DNA of 29,764 nt from CAYUWG01 sp964448285 (GTDB taxonomy: Bacteria > Bacteroidota > Ignavibacteria > SZUA-365), in the NCBI GenBank assembly GCA_964448285.1, contig CAYUWG010000050.1:1-29764 (forward strand). The letters run 5' to 3'. This document shows positions 24,137-29,764 of the stretch, piece by piece (position 1 is the stretch's first letter; every line of letters starts with the position of its first letter). The position numbers were made by a program, and so were the translations under genes. Below the pieces are notes generated by a model. That model saw only the letters and a list, made by a program, of their open reading frames with translations. It was not told the DNA's origin and made no database searches.

Positions 24137-24690
24137 CACACGAATTGCTCTTTGCCGGATTCGGCGGGCAGGGCGTTCTCTCCATGGGAATGACGCTTGC
24201 CACCGCCGCATTGCTTGAAGAAAAAGAAGTCAGTTGGATGCCGTCGTACGGGCCGGAAATGCGCGGAGGGACGGCCAACTGTACGGTAATCGTTTCCGAA
24301 AGAAAAATCAGCTCGCCGATCATCACGCGGTTCGATGCGGTGATCGCGCTGAACCAGCCGTCGGTGGATAAGTTCGAAAAAGCCGTGAAGCCGAACGGCC
24401 TGCTCCTTTTCGACAGCAGCGTCATCGTGACGCCGCCGACCCGCTCGGACATCTCCATCGTTCCCGTCCCGGTGGATACCGCGATGATGGAACTCGGCAA
24501 TCCGAAAGTCCGCAACATGGTGATGCTCGGCGCCTTCCTCAGCATTCAGGAAGTCGTGCTGCGCGAGTCGATCATCAAGGCGCTCGCGGAAGTTCTGCCG
24601 GAGCGCTACCATCACCTGCTCGACGTCAACCAGCGCGCGCTGCAGAAGGGCGAAGCGTTCGTGACCGAGATTCTCACACCCATGATTTGA
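24133..24690 (+). CDS. 2-oxoacid:ferredoxin oxidoreductase, gamma subunit
   Basis: This 185-residue protein starts THELLFAGFGGQGVLSMG, with the GFGGQG motif (9-14) of the gamma domain (pyruvate ferredoxin/flavodoxin oxidoreductase family). YGPEMRGGTANCTVIVSE and FDAVIALNQPSVDKFE follow, both typical. The gamma domain contributes to coenzyme A binding and complex assembly in related enzymes. Its start overlaps beta by four bases. Thirteen bases after its stop begins a small conserved-looking gene with a strong ribosome site, so the operon does not end here. Confidence 0.92.
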   Translation: MTHELLFAGFGGQGVLSMGMTLATAALLEEKEVSWMPSYGPEMRGGTANCTVIVSERKISSPIITRFDAVIALNQPSVDKFEKAVKPNGLLLFDSSVIVTPPTRSDISIVPVPVDTAMMELGNPKVRNMVMLGAFLSIQEVVLRESIIKALAEVLPERYHHLLDVNQRALQKGEAFVTEILTPMI

Positions 24691-24703
24691 AACGGAGGCG
24701 CTC

Positions 24704-24967
24704 ATGACGGACCACGACGAACAACGGTGCCCGCACACCTGCAAAGGCGAATGCACGGCGTTGGACAATGCAGAAAAACTCGAACGCAACGCGCTCCTCC
24801 GCTATCGGGAGATTGGCGACCAGTGCGAGTACCCGCAGGTGCGCCGCCTCCTTGCCGACCTTGTCGCGCGCCACGAGGAAGCGCTTACGCTCATCGCACA
24901 GACGCGCGAAACGCTCGATGCGAACTTCATCATACTCGATGAAATTCGCGGCAGCTTCGAAGGCTGA
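24704..24967 (+). CDS. Small Cys-containing helical protein at the end of the 2-oxoacid oxidoreductase operon
   Basis: This 87-residue protein has GGAGG about six bases upstream of its ATG, stronger than the operon's other sites. The N-terminus has C9-x3-C13-x3-C17 (CPHTCKGEC), and a fourth cysteine is at 41. The rest is predicted to be two long helices (NAEKLERNALLRYREIGDQC and YPQVRRLLADLVARHEEALTLI) with Glu27, Glu36 and His57-Glu58-Glu59, a look reminiscent of half of a ferritin-like or rubrerythrin bundle. The cysteines could bind iron-sulfur or zinc. I do not recognise a family. Its tight placement behind gamma suggests a role with the ferredoxin-linked enzyme, such as electron carrier or maturation help, but that is inference. 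Confidence 0.7.
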   Translation: MTDHDEQRCPHTCKGECTALDNAEKLERNALLRYREIGDQCEYPQVRRLLADLVARHEEALTLIAQTRETLDANFIILDEIRGSFEG

Positions 24968-25071
24968 GAAAACAACCCCTCGTTGATTCGATCTTACTTA
25001 CGTGCACTCGTGCCCTCAGCGCTTGAGCGCTTGCATCTATCCTCAGGATTCCTCACGTTTCCTCTGAAGAG

Positions 25072-25209
25072 ATGAAACGATATTCGACACACCGCTCCCT
25101 GCATGAAATTCTCTTCGTGCTTTTGTTCGTGTTATTCGCTTCCTGCACGAAAGAAGAACCCGTTCAGCCGCCGCCGCCACCACAGCCGGATACGACGACG
25201 CATGACTAA
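25072..25209 (+). pseudogene. Headpiece-only copy of the tandem lipoprotein family (45 aa)
   Basis: ATG 25072 to TAA 25207 encodes a signal peptide with lipobox LFASC, then TKEEPVQPPPPPQPDTTTHD and a stop. The stretch SCTKEEPVQPPP followed by DTT(S/T)HD is the same as in the lipoproteins at 8222-9319 and 9446-10528, which continue for more than 300 residues after HD. Here the propeller-like domain is missing. It is either a remnant of a third family member after deletion, or a very short lipoprotein. GAAGAG just before the ATG is a weak ribosome site. Confidence 0.6.
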
Positions 25210-25574
25210 GCCTTGGCTTTGAGGTATTTACATTTCTTTTCGGAGCGAGTGTATTATTCCCTTCCTTCGCTGCGAGTACGGTTTACTATTGGCAACGCAG
25301 CAAGACAGGTATGCGCATATCGCATTGGTCCTTTGGCATTGGCTCCATCTCCGGTGGTTCCGGTGCGGTCATCAGTAACTTCATGATGAGCATGGAGACA
25401 CACACCTTCGACAACGTTCTGAACAGATTATTCAACGATGTTTTCAGGGATGCGAATCTGCCACTGACGTATGCGTTGACGGTAGCGTCCTTCATCCTTT
25501 TAGGTGAAATCGGCAGCTCTTTAGCTTGGCAGGTACGTAAAAGGACAATCACGCCTGGAGATGGCGGTTCGTGA
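25206..25574 (+). pseudogene. Truncated membrane-protein reading frame without start codon
   Basis: The frame is open from just after a TGA at 25203-25205 to the stop at 25572-25574 (122 codons plus stop). It begins inside a hydrophobic segment (FEVFTFLFGASVLFPSFAASTVYYW) that has no start codon in front of it. The first ATG (25311) would discard that segment and leave 87 residues with one more hydrophobic stretch (LPLTYALTVASFILLGEIG). This looks like the 3' part of a multi-span membrane protein whose 5' end was lost at the junction with the lipoprotein headpiece. I do not recognise the family. Confidence 0.4.
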
Positions 25575-25712
25575 GGGATAACTATGACGATAACCCTCGG
25601 AGGAGAGACCTTCGCGGCAATCCAATGCCTGCAGAGGAAGTTGAGAAAGTGCGAAAACTGATGCCTAAGACTCGGGTGTTGTTTTAGATCTCGTCATAAG
25701 CAAGAACGAGCG
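25575..25712. other. Short gap without recognisable gene
   Basis: Only a 25-codon frame (MTITLGGETF...) is present, too short and unsupported to call. No terminator with a U-run is seen for either converging unit. Confidence 0.4.
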
Positions 25713-26183
25713 CTATTCACCTCGCGGTATTTGCCTTACAGCGCCAAAGAAGGACTTGAGAAGCGCCGAGCTTTTCCCATCGAGTACGCCGGGGATGACG
25801 TGCACGTTGTGGTTGAGCCGCTTGTCCTCGGGAATGCTGTAGAGCGTTCCGCACGCTCCGGCCTTCGGGTCAAACGCGCCGAAAACGAGGACGGAAATGC
25901 GGGCGAGGACGATCGCTCCGGCACACATCGGGCACGGCTCGAGCGTTACGTAGAGCGCGCAGCCTTCGAGTCGCTTATCGCCAAGCGTGTTTGCAGCCGC
26001 AGTAATCGCAATGATCTCCGCATGTGCGGTGGGGTCCTTGAGGCGCTCGTTCTGGTTGTAGCCCTTACCGACGATCTGATTTTCCTTGATGACGACGGCG
26101 CCGACAGGAACTTCATCCTCTTCGAATGCACGCTCCGCGAGACGCAGCGCCTGTTCCATCCAGCGCTCATGCTCGGTCTGCAT
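25713..26183 (-). CDS. tadA: tRNA adenosine(34) deaminase TadA
   Basis: This 156-residue protein starts at ATG 26183, although the frame is open another 157 codons upstream across the preceding gene; that extension is Arg/His-rich shadow sequence. The deaminase motifs are complete: HAE (H54-A-E56) and PCPMC (C84, C87) bind the catalytic zinc, with Glu56 as proton shuttle. VPVGAVVIKENQIVGKGYNQ and LEGCALYVTLEPCPMCAGA are typical. TadA converts A34 to inosine in tRNA-Arg(ACG), allowing decoding of CGU, CGC and CGA. The ATG overlaps the stop of the upstream lipoprotein gene by one base (TGATG), so translation is coupled. The stop is TAG, which is clearly used as a genuine terminator here (ends ...AVRQIPRGE). 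Confidence 0.95.
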   Translation of the reverse strand: MQTEHERWMEQALRLAERAFEEDEVPVGAVVIKENQIVGKGYNQNERLKDPTAHAEIIAITAAANTLGDKRLEGCALYVTLEPCPMCAGAIVLARISVLVFGAFDPKAGACGTLYSIPEDKRLNHNVHVIPGVLDGKSSALLKSFFGAVRQIPRGE

Positions 26184-26818
26184 CACTTCACCACCATGGA
26201 CGCGAGAACGGATTGTTGCGCCTCGAACAAGCGCCGGTTCTCCGCGGGCGTAATCGTGTTCGTCGCGGGCAGCAACGCGCACTCCATGAATCGCTTCCCC
26301 GTGTCGAATACGACAACGCGAATGATCGTCCGGCTTCCATCGATCGTGTATTCGTACGCGGCAAACGTTTGCGGCTTGAGGACGAATGCCTCCGGCTGCT
26401 GAATGACGGTGACGGGCTTCTTCGCGTTGTCCTTCTTCATGCTGAGACTCACTTTCGCAACGGCAAGCACGCCGTCCTTTTTCAACGCCGAATACAACGC
26501 CGGGTCCATGTTCACCGGCGTAAACGAGAGCGATGCGGAGTAGTCCTCCTTCACGAGCCAGAGCACGACGTTCGGTGCGTTTTTCTGATCGACGGTTTCT
26601 TCCCAGCCCGCGGGAGTGAGCACGCTCAAGTCGCCGTTCGCCGTCGATATCCATTCGCTCGTCATTTCTGCGCTCGGTGCATAGCGATACGATACCTCAA
26701 CCGCGTCGGCGGCGCTTTCCGATGAGCCGCTGCACCCGGCAAACACCGCTGCGAGCAGGATGACGATGCAAAGAAGCGCCGTCGCCGGCTCGCGGAAGTT
26801 CGGGCTACTTGCCGGCAT
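26183..26818 (-). CDS. Lipoprotein of unknown function
   Basis: This 211-residue protein has an N-terminal hydrophobic stretch (ATALLCIVILLAAVFAGC) ending in lipobox VFAGC with lipidated Cys29, followed by a Ser-rich linker. The mature part (ISTANGDLSVLTPAGWEETV, WLVKEDYSASLSFTPV, FAAYEYTIDGSRTIIRVVVFDTGKRFMEC) has the look of a small mixed alpha/beta domain seen in secreted lipoproteins that carry a PsbP- or DUF1795-like fold. That likeness is weak and from memory. Its start overlaps the DUF1684 gene by 14 bp and its stop overlaps tadA by one base, so all are one operon. Conservation of this order would be needed to suggest a link with tRNA editing; none is obvious. Confidence 0.75.
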   Translation of the reverse strand: MPASSPNFREPATALLCIVILLAAVFAGCSGSSESAADAVEVSYRYAPSAEMTSEWISTANGDLSVLTPAGWEETVDQKNAPNVVLWLVKEDYSASLSFTPVNMDPALYSALKKDGVLAVAKVSLSMKKDNAKKPVTVIQQPEAFVLKPQTFAAYEYTIDGSRTIIRVVVFDTGKRFMECALLPATNTITPAENRRLFEAQQSVLASMVVK

Positions 26819-27449
26819 ACTTCTCTCCGGCCCCGATCGCGACCGTCAGGCGATTTTCCTCAGGCGGTATCGGACAGTCGTAGCGTTCGTTGTACGCGCA
26901 GTACGGATTGTAGGCATAGTTGAAATCGAGAAAAGTCGTATCGCTCGCAACGTCCTCGATGTCGATGTAGCGTCCGCCGGGGTACGTACTCTCGCCGTTC
27001 GTCTTATCGTAAAACGGGATGAACCAGTACGCGCCATCGCTCGTGTCCTTGGGCATGAAGACGTGGAGCCGGTGTTCGCTGCCATCGATCATGAACGGAA
27101 GATAGCCGATGCGAATCATTCGGCGCGGCCTGTCCTTCGACGTTGCCATGACGACTTCCTCCGGTTGGGGAAAGCGTTGAAGCACGGTCTCAAACGCGTA
27201 CGATTTATCCGGCTTGAAGTACGCGAGTCCCGTGAAGCTTCCCTTCAGTTCGTCCGGCAGAGGCGAAGTGTCGCTCGTGAGAAGGTAGAGGTCTTTGGAC
27301 TTGCGGTCCTTGCGCACTTCGAGTGAATAGACGTCCGTCGAGTCGATAGCATCATCGGACGACCGTTGTTTCGTTCCGCAGCCGGTTATGAGAATGGCGA
27401 TGAAAGGAAAAACCGTGAGGCGAGCCCCACGGTTCAAGAGGAAAAACAT
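26805..27449 (-). CDS. DUF1684 family lipoprotein
   Basis: This 214-residue protein has a signal with lipobox LITGC, lipidated Cys24. The DUF1684 signature is clear in FLDFNYAYNPYCAYNERYDCPIPP and ENRLTVAIGAGEKYAGK at the C-terminus, which in other members reads DFN.AYNP.C.Y...Y.CPLPP.EN.L...I.AGE. GLAYFKPDKSYAF and MIRIGYLPFMIDGSEHRLHVF are also family-like. The two cysteines near the end are conserved. The biochemical function is not known. It lies 24 bp after the PorV/PorQ-family gene and overlaps the next lipoprotein gene by 14 bp. The stop codon is TAG, which trails directly into the next start. Confidence 0.85.
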   Translation of the reverse strand: MFFLLNRGARLTVFPFIAILITGCGTKQRSSDDAIDSTDVYSLEVRKDRKSKDLYLLTSDTSPLPDELKGSFTGLAYFKPDKSYAFETVLQRFPQPEEVVMATSKDRPRRMIRIGYLPFMIDGSEHRLHVFMPKDTSDGAYWFIPFYDKTNGESTYPGGRYIDIEDVASDTTFLDFNYAYNPYCAYNERYDCPIPPEENRLTVAIGAGEKYAGK

Positions 27450-27473
27450 GTGTGCAAGTAGTGAGTGAATGGT

Positions 27474-28517
27474 TTAGTTCGTGGGTCGTTGAAAGTGTTT
27501 TTCCTCAAGGACGACGCGGACAGAAATGATATGCGAGGGATCGCTGAAGCCGTCGCTGATGCCTTCGTTCGAAAGCGCATTCTGTCCGAATGCATAGTCG
27601 AGATAGAGCTTGGGAAGATGGACGCCTGCGCCGAAAGTCAGCCGCTTCGTGTCGTTGAAGCCGGCGCGCAGCGCGAAGAGATCGCGAAAGGCATACTCCA
27701 CGCCAAAACGCGGATTGATGCTGACCGGGCCGAGGTGCGCGGTCGAAGCGGTTTGTCTGTTCTCGAACATCATGTCGAGATCGAGCGCGGGCGTGACGGT
27801 TCCGCCGAGCGCACTGACGCGATACGCCGCGCCAAGCTTCAGCGTCGGAGAGACGAGTTCGTTCGTGCCGGTTGACCATGCGATGAGTGTCGTGGTCACG
27901 TCCTGCGCCGTTGCGCCAAGCAGAAATTCGTCGGTCACGCGGTACTGCGCACCGACGTCGAAGCCGACGCCCATCGCCGAGCCTTCCGCAAGGTCACGAC
28001 GGATGATCTTGAGGTTGATGCCGAGATTCATGTGATCCGAACCGCGAAAGGCGTACGTCAGGTACGCGGCCCAATCTGCCGCATTGAAGTAACGGATTTG
28101 GCTGTAGTCGGGGCGCTCGTTCGGATCGGGGAGACCGTCGCCGTCACGATCGATGAGGGCATTGCGCGTGTCGGGGATGTCGTCCACGCCGAGCCGCGTG
28201 ATGGAAAGCGCGAGTGTGGACTTCGAGCCGAACGGCCACGCGATGCCGCCGTAGTTGTAAGTCGCAAGGCCGCCGAAACGCTGCTCGTGCATGAGTCCGA
28301 TTTCGGGATACTTCTGGTGCATGATGCCCGCGGGATTCCAGTAGGCGGCAATCACGTCGCTTGCGACCGCGGTATGCGCGCCGCCCATTGCGAGGGCGCG
28401 GCTTCCAAAGCCGGTTGCCATGAACTCGCCGGCGTATTTCGCGACGCCGATTCCGTCCTGTGCATGGGAAACGCCGGTTATGAAAAGTGCTGTGAAGATG
28501 AATGTTGTGAAACGCAT
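27474..28517 (-). CDS. PorV/PorQ (UPF0164) family outer-membrane protein
   Basis: This 347-residue protein starts at ATG 28517 (MRFTTFIFTALFITGVSHAQ), with GAAGGA as ribosome site; the frame is open 16 codons further but that would bury the signal peptide. After cleavage, KYAGEFMATGFGSRALAMGGAHTAVASDVIAAYWNPAG (in parts) is the signature start of PorV/PorQ beta-barrel proteins. Alternating amphipathic strands and an aromatic-rich end follow. PorV shuttles T9SS cargo to the sortase complex; others of the family are of unknown use. Residues 123-134 hold DRDGDGLPDPNE, a calcium-binding thrombospondin type 3-like loop inserted between strands. The upstream CCATATTGGC motif is shared with two T9SS cargo genes. 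It is the first gene of the operon to tadA. Confidence 0.85.
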   Translation of the reverse strand: MRFTTFIFTALFITGVSHAQDGIGVAKYAGEFMATGFGSRALAMGGAHTAVASDVIAAYWNPAGIMHQKYPEIGLMHEQRFGGLATYNYGGIAWPFGSKSTLALSITRLGVDDIPDTRNALIDRDGDGLPDPNERPDYSQIRYFNAADWAAYLTYAFRGSDHMNLGINLKIIRRDLAEGSAMGVGFDVGAQYRVTDEFLLGATAQDVTTTLIAWSTGTNELVSPTLKLGAAYRVSALGGTVTPALDLDMMFENRQTASTAHLGPVSINPRFGVEYAFRDLFALRAGFNDTKRLTFGAGVHLPKLYLDYAFGQNALSNEGISDGFSDPSHIISVRVVLEEKHFQRPTN

Positions 28518-28543
28518 GGGAATCCTTCGGCTGATCATCGCCG

Positions 28544-28553
28544 GCCAATATGG
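28544..28553 (-). promoter_or_regulatory. CCATATTGGC-type motif upstream of the PorV/PorQ-family gene
   Basis: The 10-mer CCATATTGGC lies 27 bases before the ATG, in the same place as in the leaders of both T9SS cargo paralogues (20526-20535 and 21442-21451). It may be part of a promoter, a transcription start region or a regulator site. Confidence 0.35.
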
Positions 28554-28584
28554 GGAAGGACGCAAAGCTAATCAAGTCTATTCT

Positions 28585-28710
28585 GGCTGGTTGCGGTTGG
28601 CTGGTGGCTGATGGCTGTTGGCTGTTGGCTGATGGTTGATGGCTGATGGTTGATGGCTGATGGTTGATAGCTGATGGCTGATGGTTGATGGCTGGTGGCT
28701 GATGGGTGAT
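28585..28710. repeat. Heptanucleotide tandem repeat, 18 units (GGCTGAT/GGTTGAT)
   Basis: Eighteen consecutive 7-bp units are mostly GGCTGAT or GGTTGAT, with GGCTGTT and GGCTGGT variants near the ends. The array is 68 bp upstream of the PorV/PorQ-family start codon. Heptamer minisatellites of this kind occur in various Bacteroidota and cyanobacteria. Copy number is likely to differ between strains. In the minus direction it can be read as a repetitive peptide (QPSAINH), but that is a by-product. Confidence 0.92.
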
Positions 28711-28778
28711 GGCAGGAATGCATGGCTGGAAGGGGACTTTGGTAACACGGGACTGTTCCAATAGCGACAACATCATCC

Positions 28779-28832
28779 TGAGCGTAGTCGAAGGATGAAT
28801 GCGCACGACATGTCGCGGTTCGACTACGCTCA
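28779..28832. repeat. REP-like inverted repeat with 14-bp arms
   Basis: TGAGCGTAGTCGAA (28779-28792) and its exact reverse complement (28819-28832) flank a 26-bp spacer that contains the palindrome CGACATGTCG (28806-28815). Imperfect pairing continues outside the arms. One arm recurs at 17318-17342. This is a mobile-type intergenic palindrome found in many environmental genomes. Confidence 0.88.
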
Positions 28833-28914
28833 CCGTGACGAGGATAGAGACAGCCCCGCTTGAGGGGTGCTCATGTTCGAAGGAAACGAATCGGCACCTT
28901 TCCCGAGATGTGTA

Positions 28915-28995
28915 GTCGTCAATGCGAAGCGACGAAGCAATCTCTCAAGACAGATCAATATCGAGATTGCGAGATAGCTTCGCTTAGAGTGACGG
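28915..28995. repeat. REP-like inverted repeat (GTCAATGCGAAGCGACGAAGCAATCTC type)
   Basis: The left arm (28915-28944) ends in GAAGCAATCTC and the right arm (28963-28995) begins GAGATTGC, followed by an imperfect complement (TAGCTTCGCTTAGAGTGAC). The form CGTCATTGCGAG...GAAGCAATCTC is a well-known dispersed intergenic palindrome of very wide distribution. It is about 180 bp upstream of the last gene. Confidence 0.8.
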
Positions 28996-29177
28996 CCATT
29001 GACCATCCACGATAGACAAGCGAAGGAAATGAGTATTACTACTCATTGAAATTGAGTCCTCTTGCTCATGTTTTCGGTGGAGTGGTTTCGTTGTTTTGCA
29101 GGTGAATCGTTCATCGTGATTCGACTATCGTTGAAAAACACAACTCAAAACACCGTTTACTCTAACCGGAGGATATC
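28996..29177 (+). other. Gap upstream of the DUF7948-type gene
   Basis: This is the remainder of the 660-bp intergenic region. It has a strong GGAGG ribosome site near 29169-29173 in front of ATG 29178. The promoter is probably within the AT-rich 29100-29150, but I could not identify its elements with certainty. Confidence 0.4.
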
Positions 29178-29764
29178 ATGAAATCACTTGTCGTTGCAAT
29201 CACACTCGTTCTTTCGACTCAACTCGTCATTGCTGCTACGAAAACTGCGTCGGATGTATCCGTCTCCGATCAGACGCGGGTCAAGTGCAGCTTTGTTATC
29301 GGTTCCAACCGAACCATAAATACACCACCTCGCAAGCTCTTGGATGATAGCGCACTTCTTCCTACGTTGCGCGCGAAAGAGAAATCAACCACTCTTCGTG
29401 CAGATGAAATGATGCAGCAAACCGGTATTCGCTTTCAGGAAAATCGCGGGCAGATCGTCGATACACGCGGCGAGTTGCGAACGGAAATTGCCTTTGTCGC
29501 GAACGCCCCCGGCGCGCGACTCTACTTCCGCAATGACGGCATCAGTTACGTTTTCACGAAGACCATGCACACACAGACGATAGACTTTCCACTCGAAGGC
29601 ATCGGTTCTGAGAATGTCACCCCTTGGGGTGAGATTAAGAAGGGTTCTGAGAATGTCACCCCTTGGGGGGAGATTAAGAGGGGGGACAATCAGAGGGAGG
29701 AGATTCAAACCTACCGCCTCGACATGAAGCTCGTTGGGTGCAACCCGTTCGCCCGCATCCGCAC
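29178..29764 (+). CDS. DUF7948/SBBP-type large secreted protein, N-terminal part (cut by window edge)
   Basis: ATG 29178 with GGAGG upstream opens a frame that runs to the right edge (195 codons and more). The signal peptide is MKSLVVAITLVLSTQLVIAA. Residues about 78-120 (TGIRFQENRGQIVDTRGEL, IAFVANAPGARLYFRNDGISYVF) match the domain that starts many very long secreted proteins of this clade, where it precedes SBBP beta-propeller repeats and a T9SS sorting domain. RLDMKLVGCNPFARIR at the edge is the next conserved block. Between them a doubled 13-residue repeat GSENVTPWGEIK(K/R) interrupts the domain, encoded by two 39-bp copies. The frame is kept. Surface or secreted location is inferred from the signal and family; function is unknown. 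Confidence 0.85.
   Translation, partial: MKSLVVAITLVLSTQLVIAATKTASDVSVSDQTRVKCSFVIGSNRTINTPPRKLLDDSALLPTLRAKEKSTTLRADEMMQQTGIRFQENRGQIVDTRGELRTEIAFVANAPGARLYFRNDGISYVFTKTMHTQTIDFPLEGIGSENVTPWGEIKKGSENVTPWGEIKRGDNQREEIQTYRLDMKLVGCNPFARIR
29604..29681 (+). repeat. Two in-frame 39-bp direct repeats with palindromic core inside a gene
   Basis: Copy 1 (29604-29642) and copy 2 (29643-29681) differ at only a few bases. Each holds CACCCC-TT-GGGG(T/G)G, an inverted repeat. The length 39 keeps the reading frame, adding GSENVTPWGEIK(K/R) twice. It lies in the loop between two conserved blocks of the domain, where insertion should be tolerated. Confidence 0.85.

Noticed and set aside
26184..26654. 157-codon upstream extension of tadA in the same frame
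   Set aside because: It overlaps a well-formed lipoprotein gene in another frame and is Arg/Glu/His-rich; TadA proteins begin where ATG 26183 begins.
25713..28517. A defence or toxin system around tadA
   Set aside because: TadA is a housekeeping tRNA editor, and its neighbours are lipoproteins and a barrel protein with no nuclease or toxin motifs.
28585..28710. CRISPR-like array
   Set aside because: Units are 7 bp without spacers; this is a simple tandem repeat, and no cas genes are present.
28144..28833. 229-codon minus-strand frame across the heptamer array
   Set aside because: The repeated QPSAINH peptide arises from reading a 7-bp repeat; the rest overlaps the PorV/PorQ-family gene in a wrong frame.

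Overview
The window looks like a chromosomal piece of a free-living FCB-group bacterium, most likely of the Ignavibacteria/Kapabacteria type. The evidence is several secreted proteins ending in type IX secretion (T9SS) sorting domains of the LPSGxYxYRL...K type, a PorV/PorQ-family outer-membrane protein, a DUF7948-type secreted protein at the right edge, Bacteroidota-style Crp/Fnr and lipoprotein genes, and moderate GC content. The lineage is an inference from protein style only. I saw no rRNA, tRNA, CRISPR array, transposase or phage gene.

Layout, left to right. (1) 1-4748, minus strand: a partial membrane protein cut by the left edge, an ECF-like sigma factor, and a translationally coupled two-component pair (Cache-HAMP-PAS histidine kinase and NtrC-family sigma54 activator). 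(2) 4898-10528, minus strand: two tandem paralogous lipoproteins with propeller-like repeats, followed 12 bp later by a T9SS-secreted protein gene of 1104 codons. That gene keeps one reading frame from signal peptide to sorting domain but is broken by two in-frame TAG codons. (3) 10865-19585, plus strand: a KamA-family radical SAM enzyme with a structured leader, a CotH-kinase protein with a sorting domain, a large multi-PAS/GAF histidine kinase, a Crp/Fnr regulator, a Rossmann-fold NADP oxidoreductase and a YceI protein. A strong bidirectional terminator closes this block. (4) 19656-21412, minus strand: two recently duplicated T9SS cargo genes with a shared leader. (5) 21826-24967, plus strand: a compact four-subunit 2-oxoacid (2-oxoisovalerate type) ferredoxin oxidoreductase operon joined by ATGA overlaps, plus a small Cys-containing helical protein. 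(6) 24968-25574: eroded DNA with a third, headpiece-only copy of the tandem lipoprotein and a membrane-protein fragment without a start. (7) 25713-28517, minus strand: an operon of PorV/PorQ-family protein, DUF1684 lipoprotein, another lipoprotein and tadA. (8) 28518-29177: intergenic DNA rich in repeats (18 heptamer units and two kinds of REP-like inverted repeats). (9) 29178 to the right edge: the N-terminus of a DUF7948-type secreted protein carrying an in-frame doubled 39-bp palindromic repeat.

The main themes are cell-surface and secreted proteins (T9SS cargo, lipoproteins, PorV-like protein, CotH), signal transduction (two kinases, an NtrC regulator, a sigma factor, a Crp) and anaerobic-type ferredoxin-linked 2-oxoacid oxidation. 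The observations most worth a second look are the double-TAG gene, the reused leader plus lipoprotein headpiece, the pseudoknot-capable leaders, and the palindromic repeat inserted into coding sequence.
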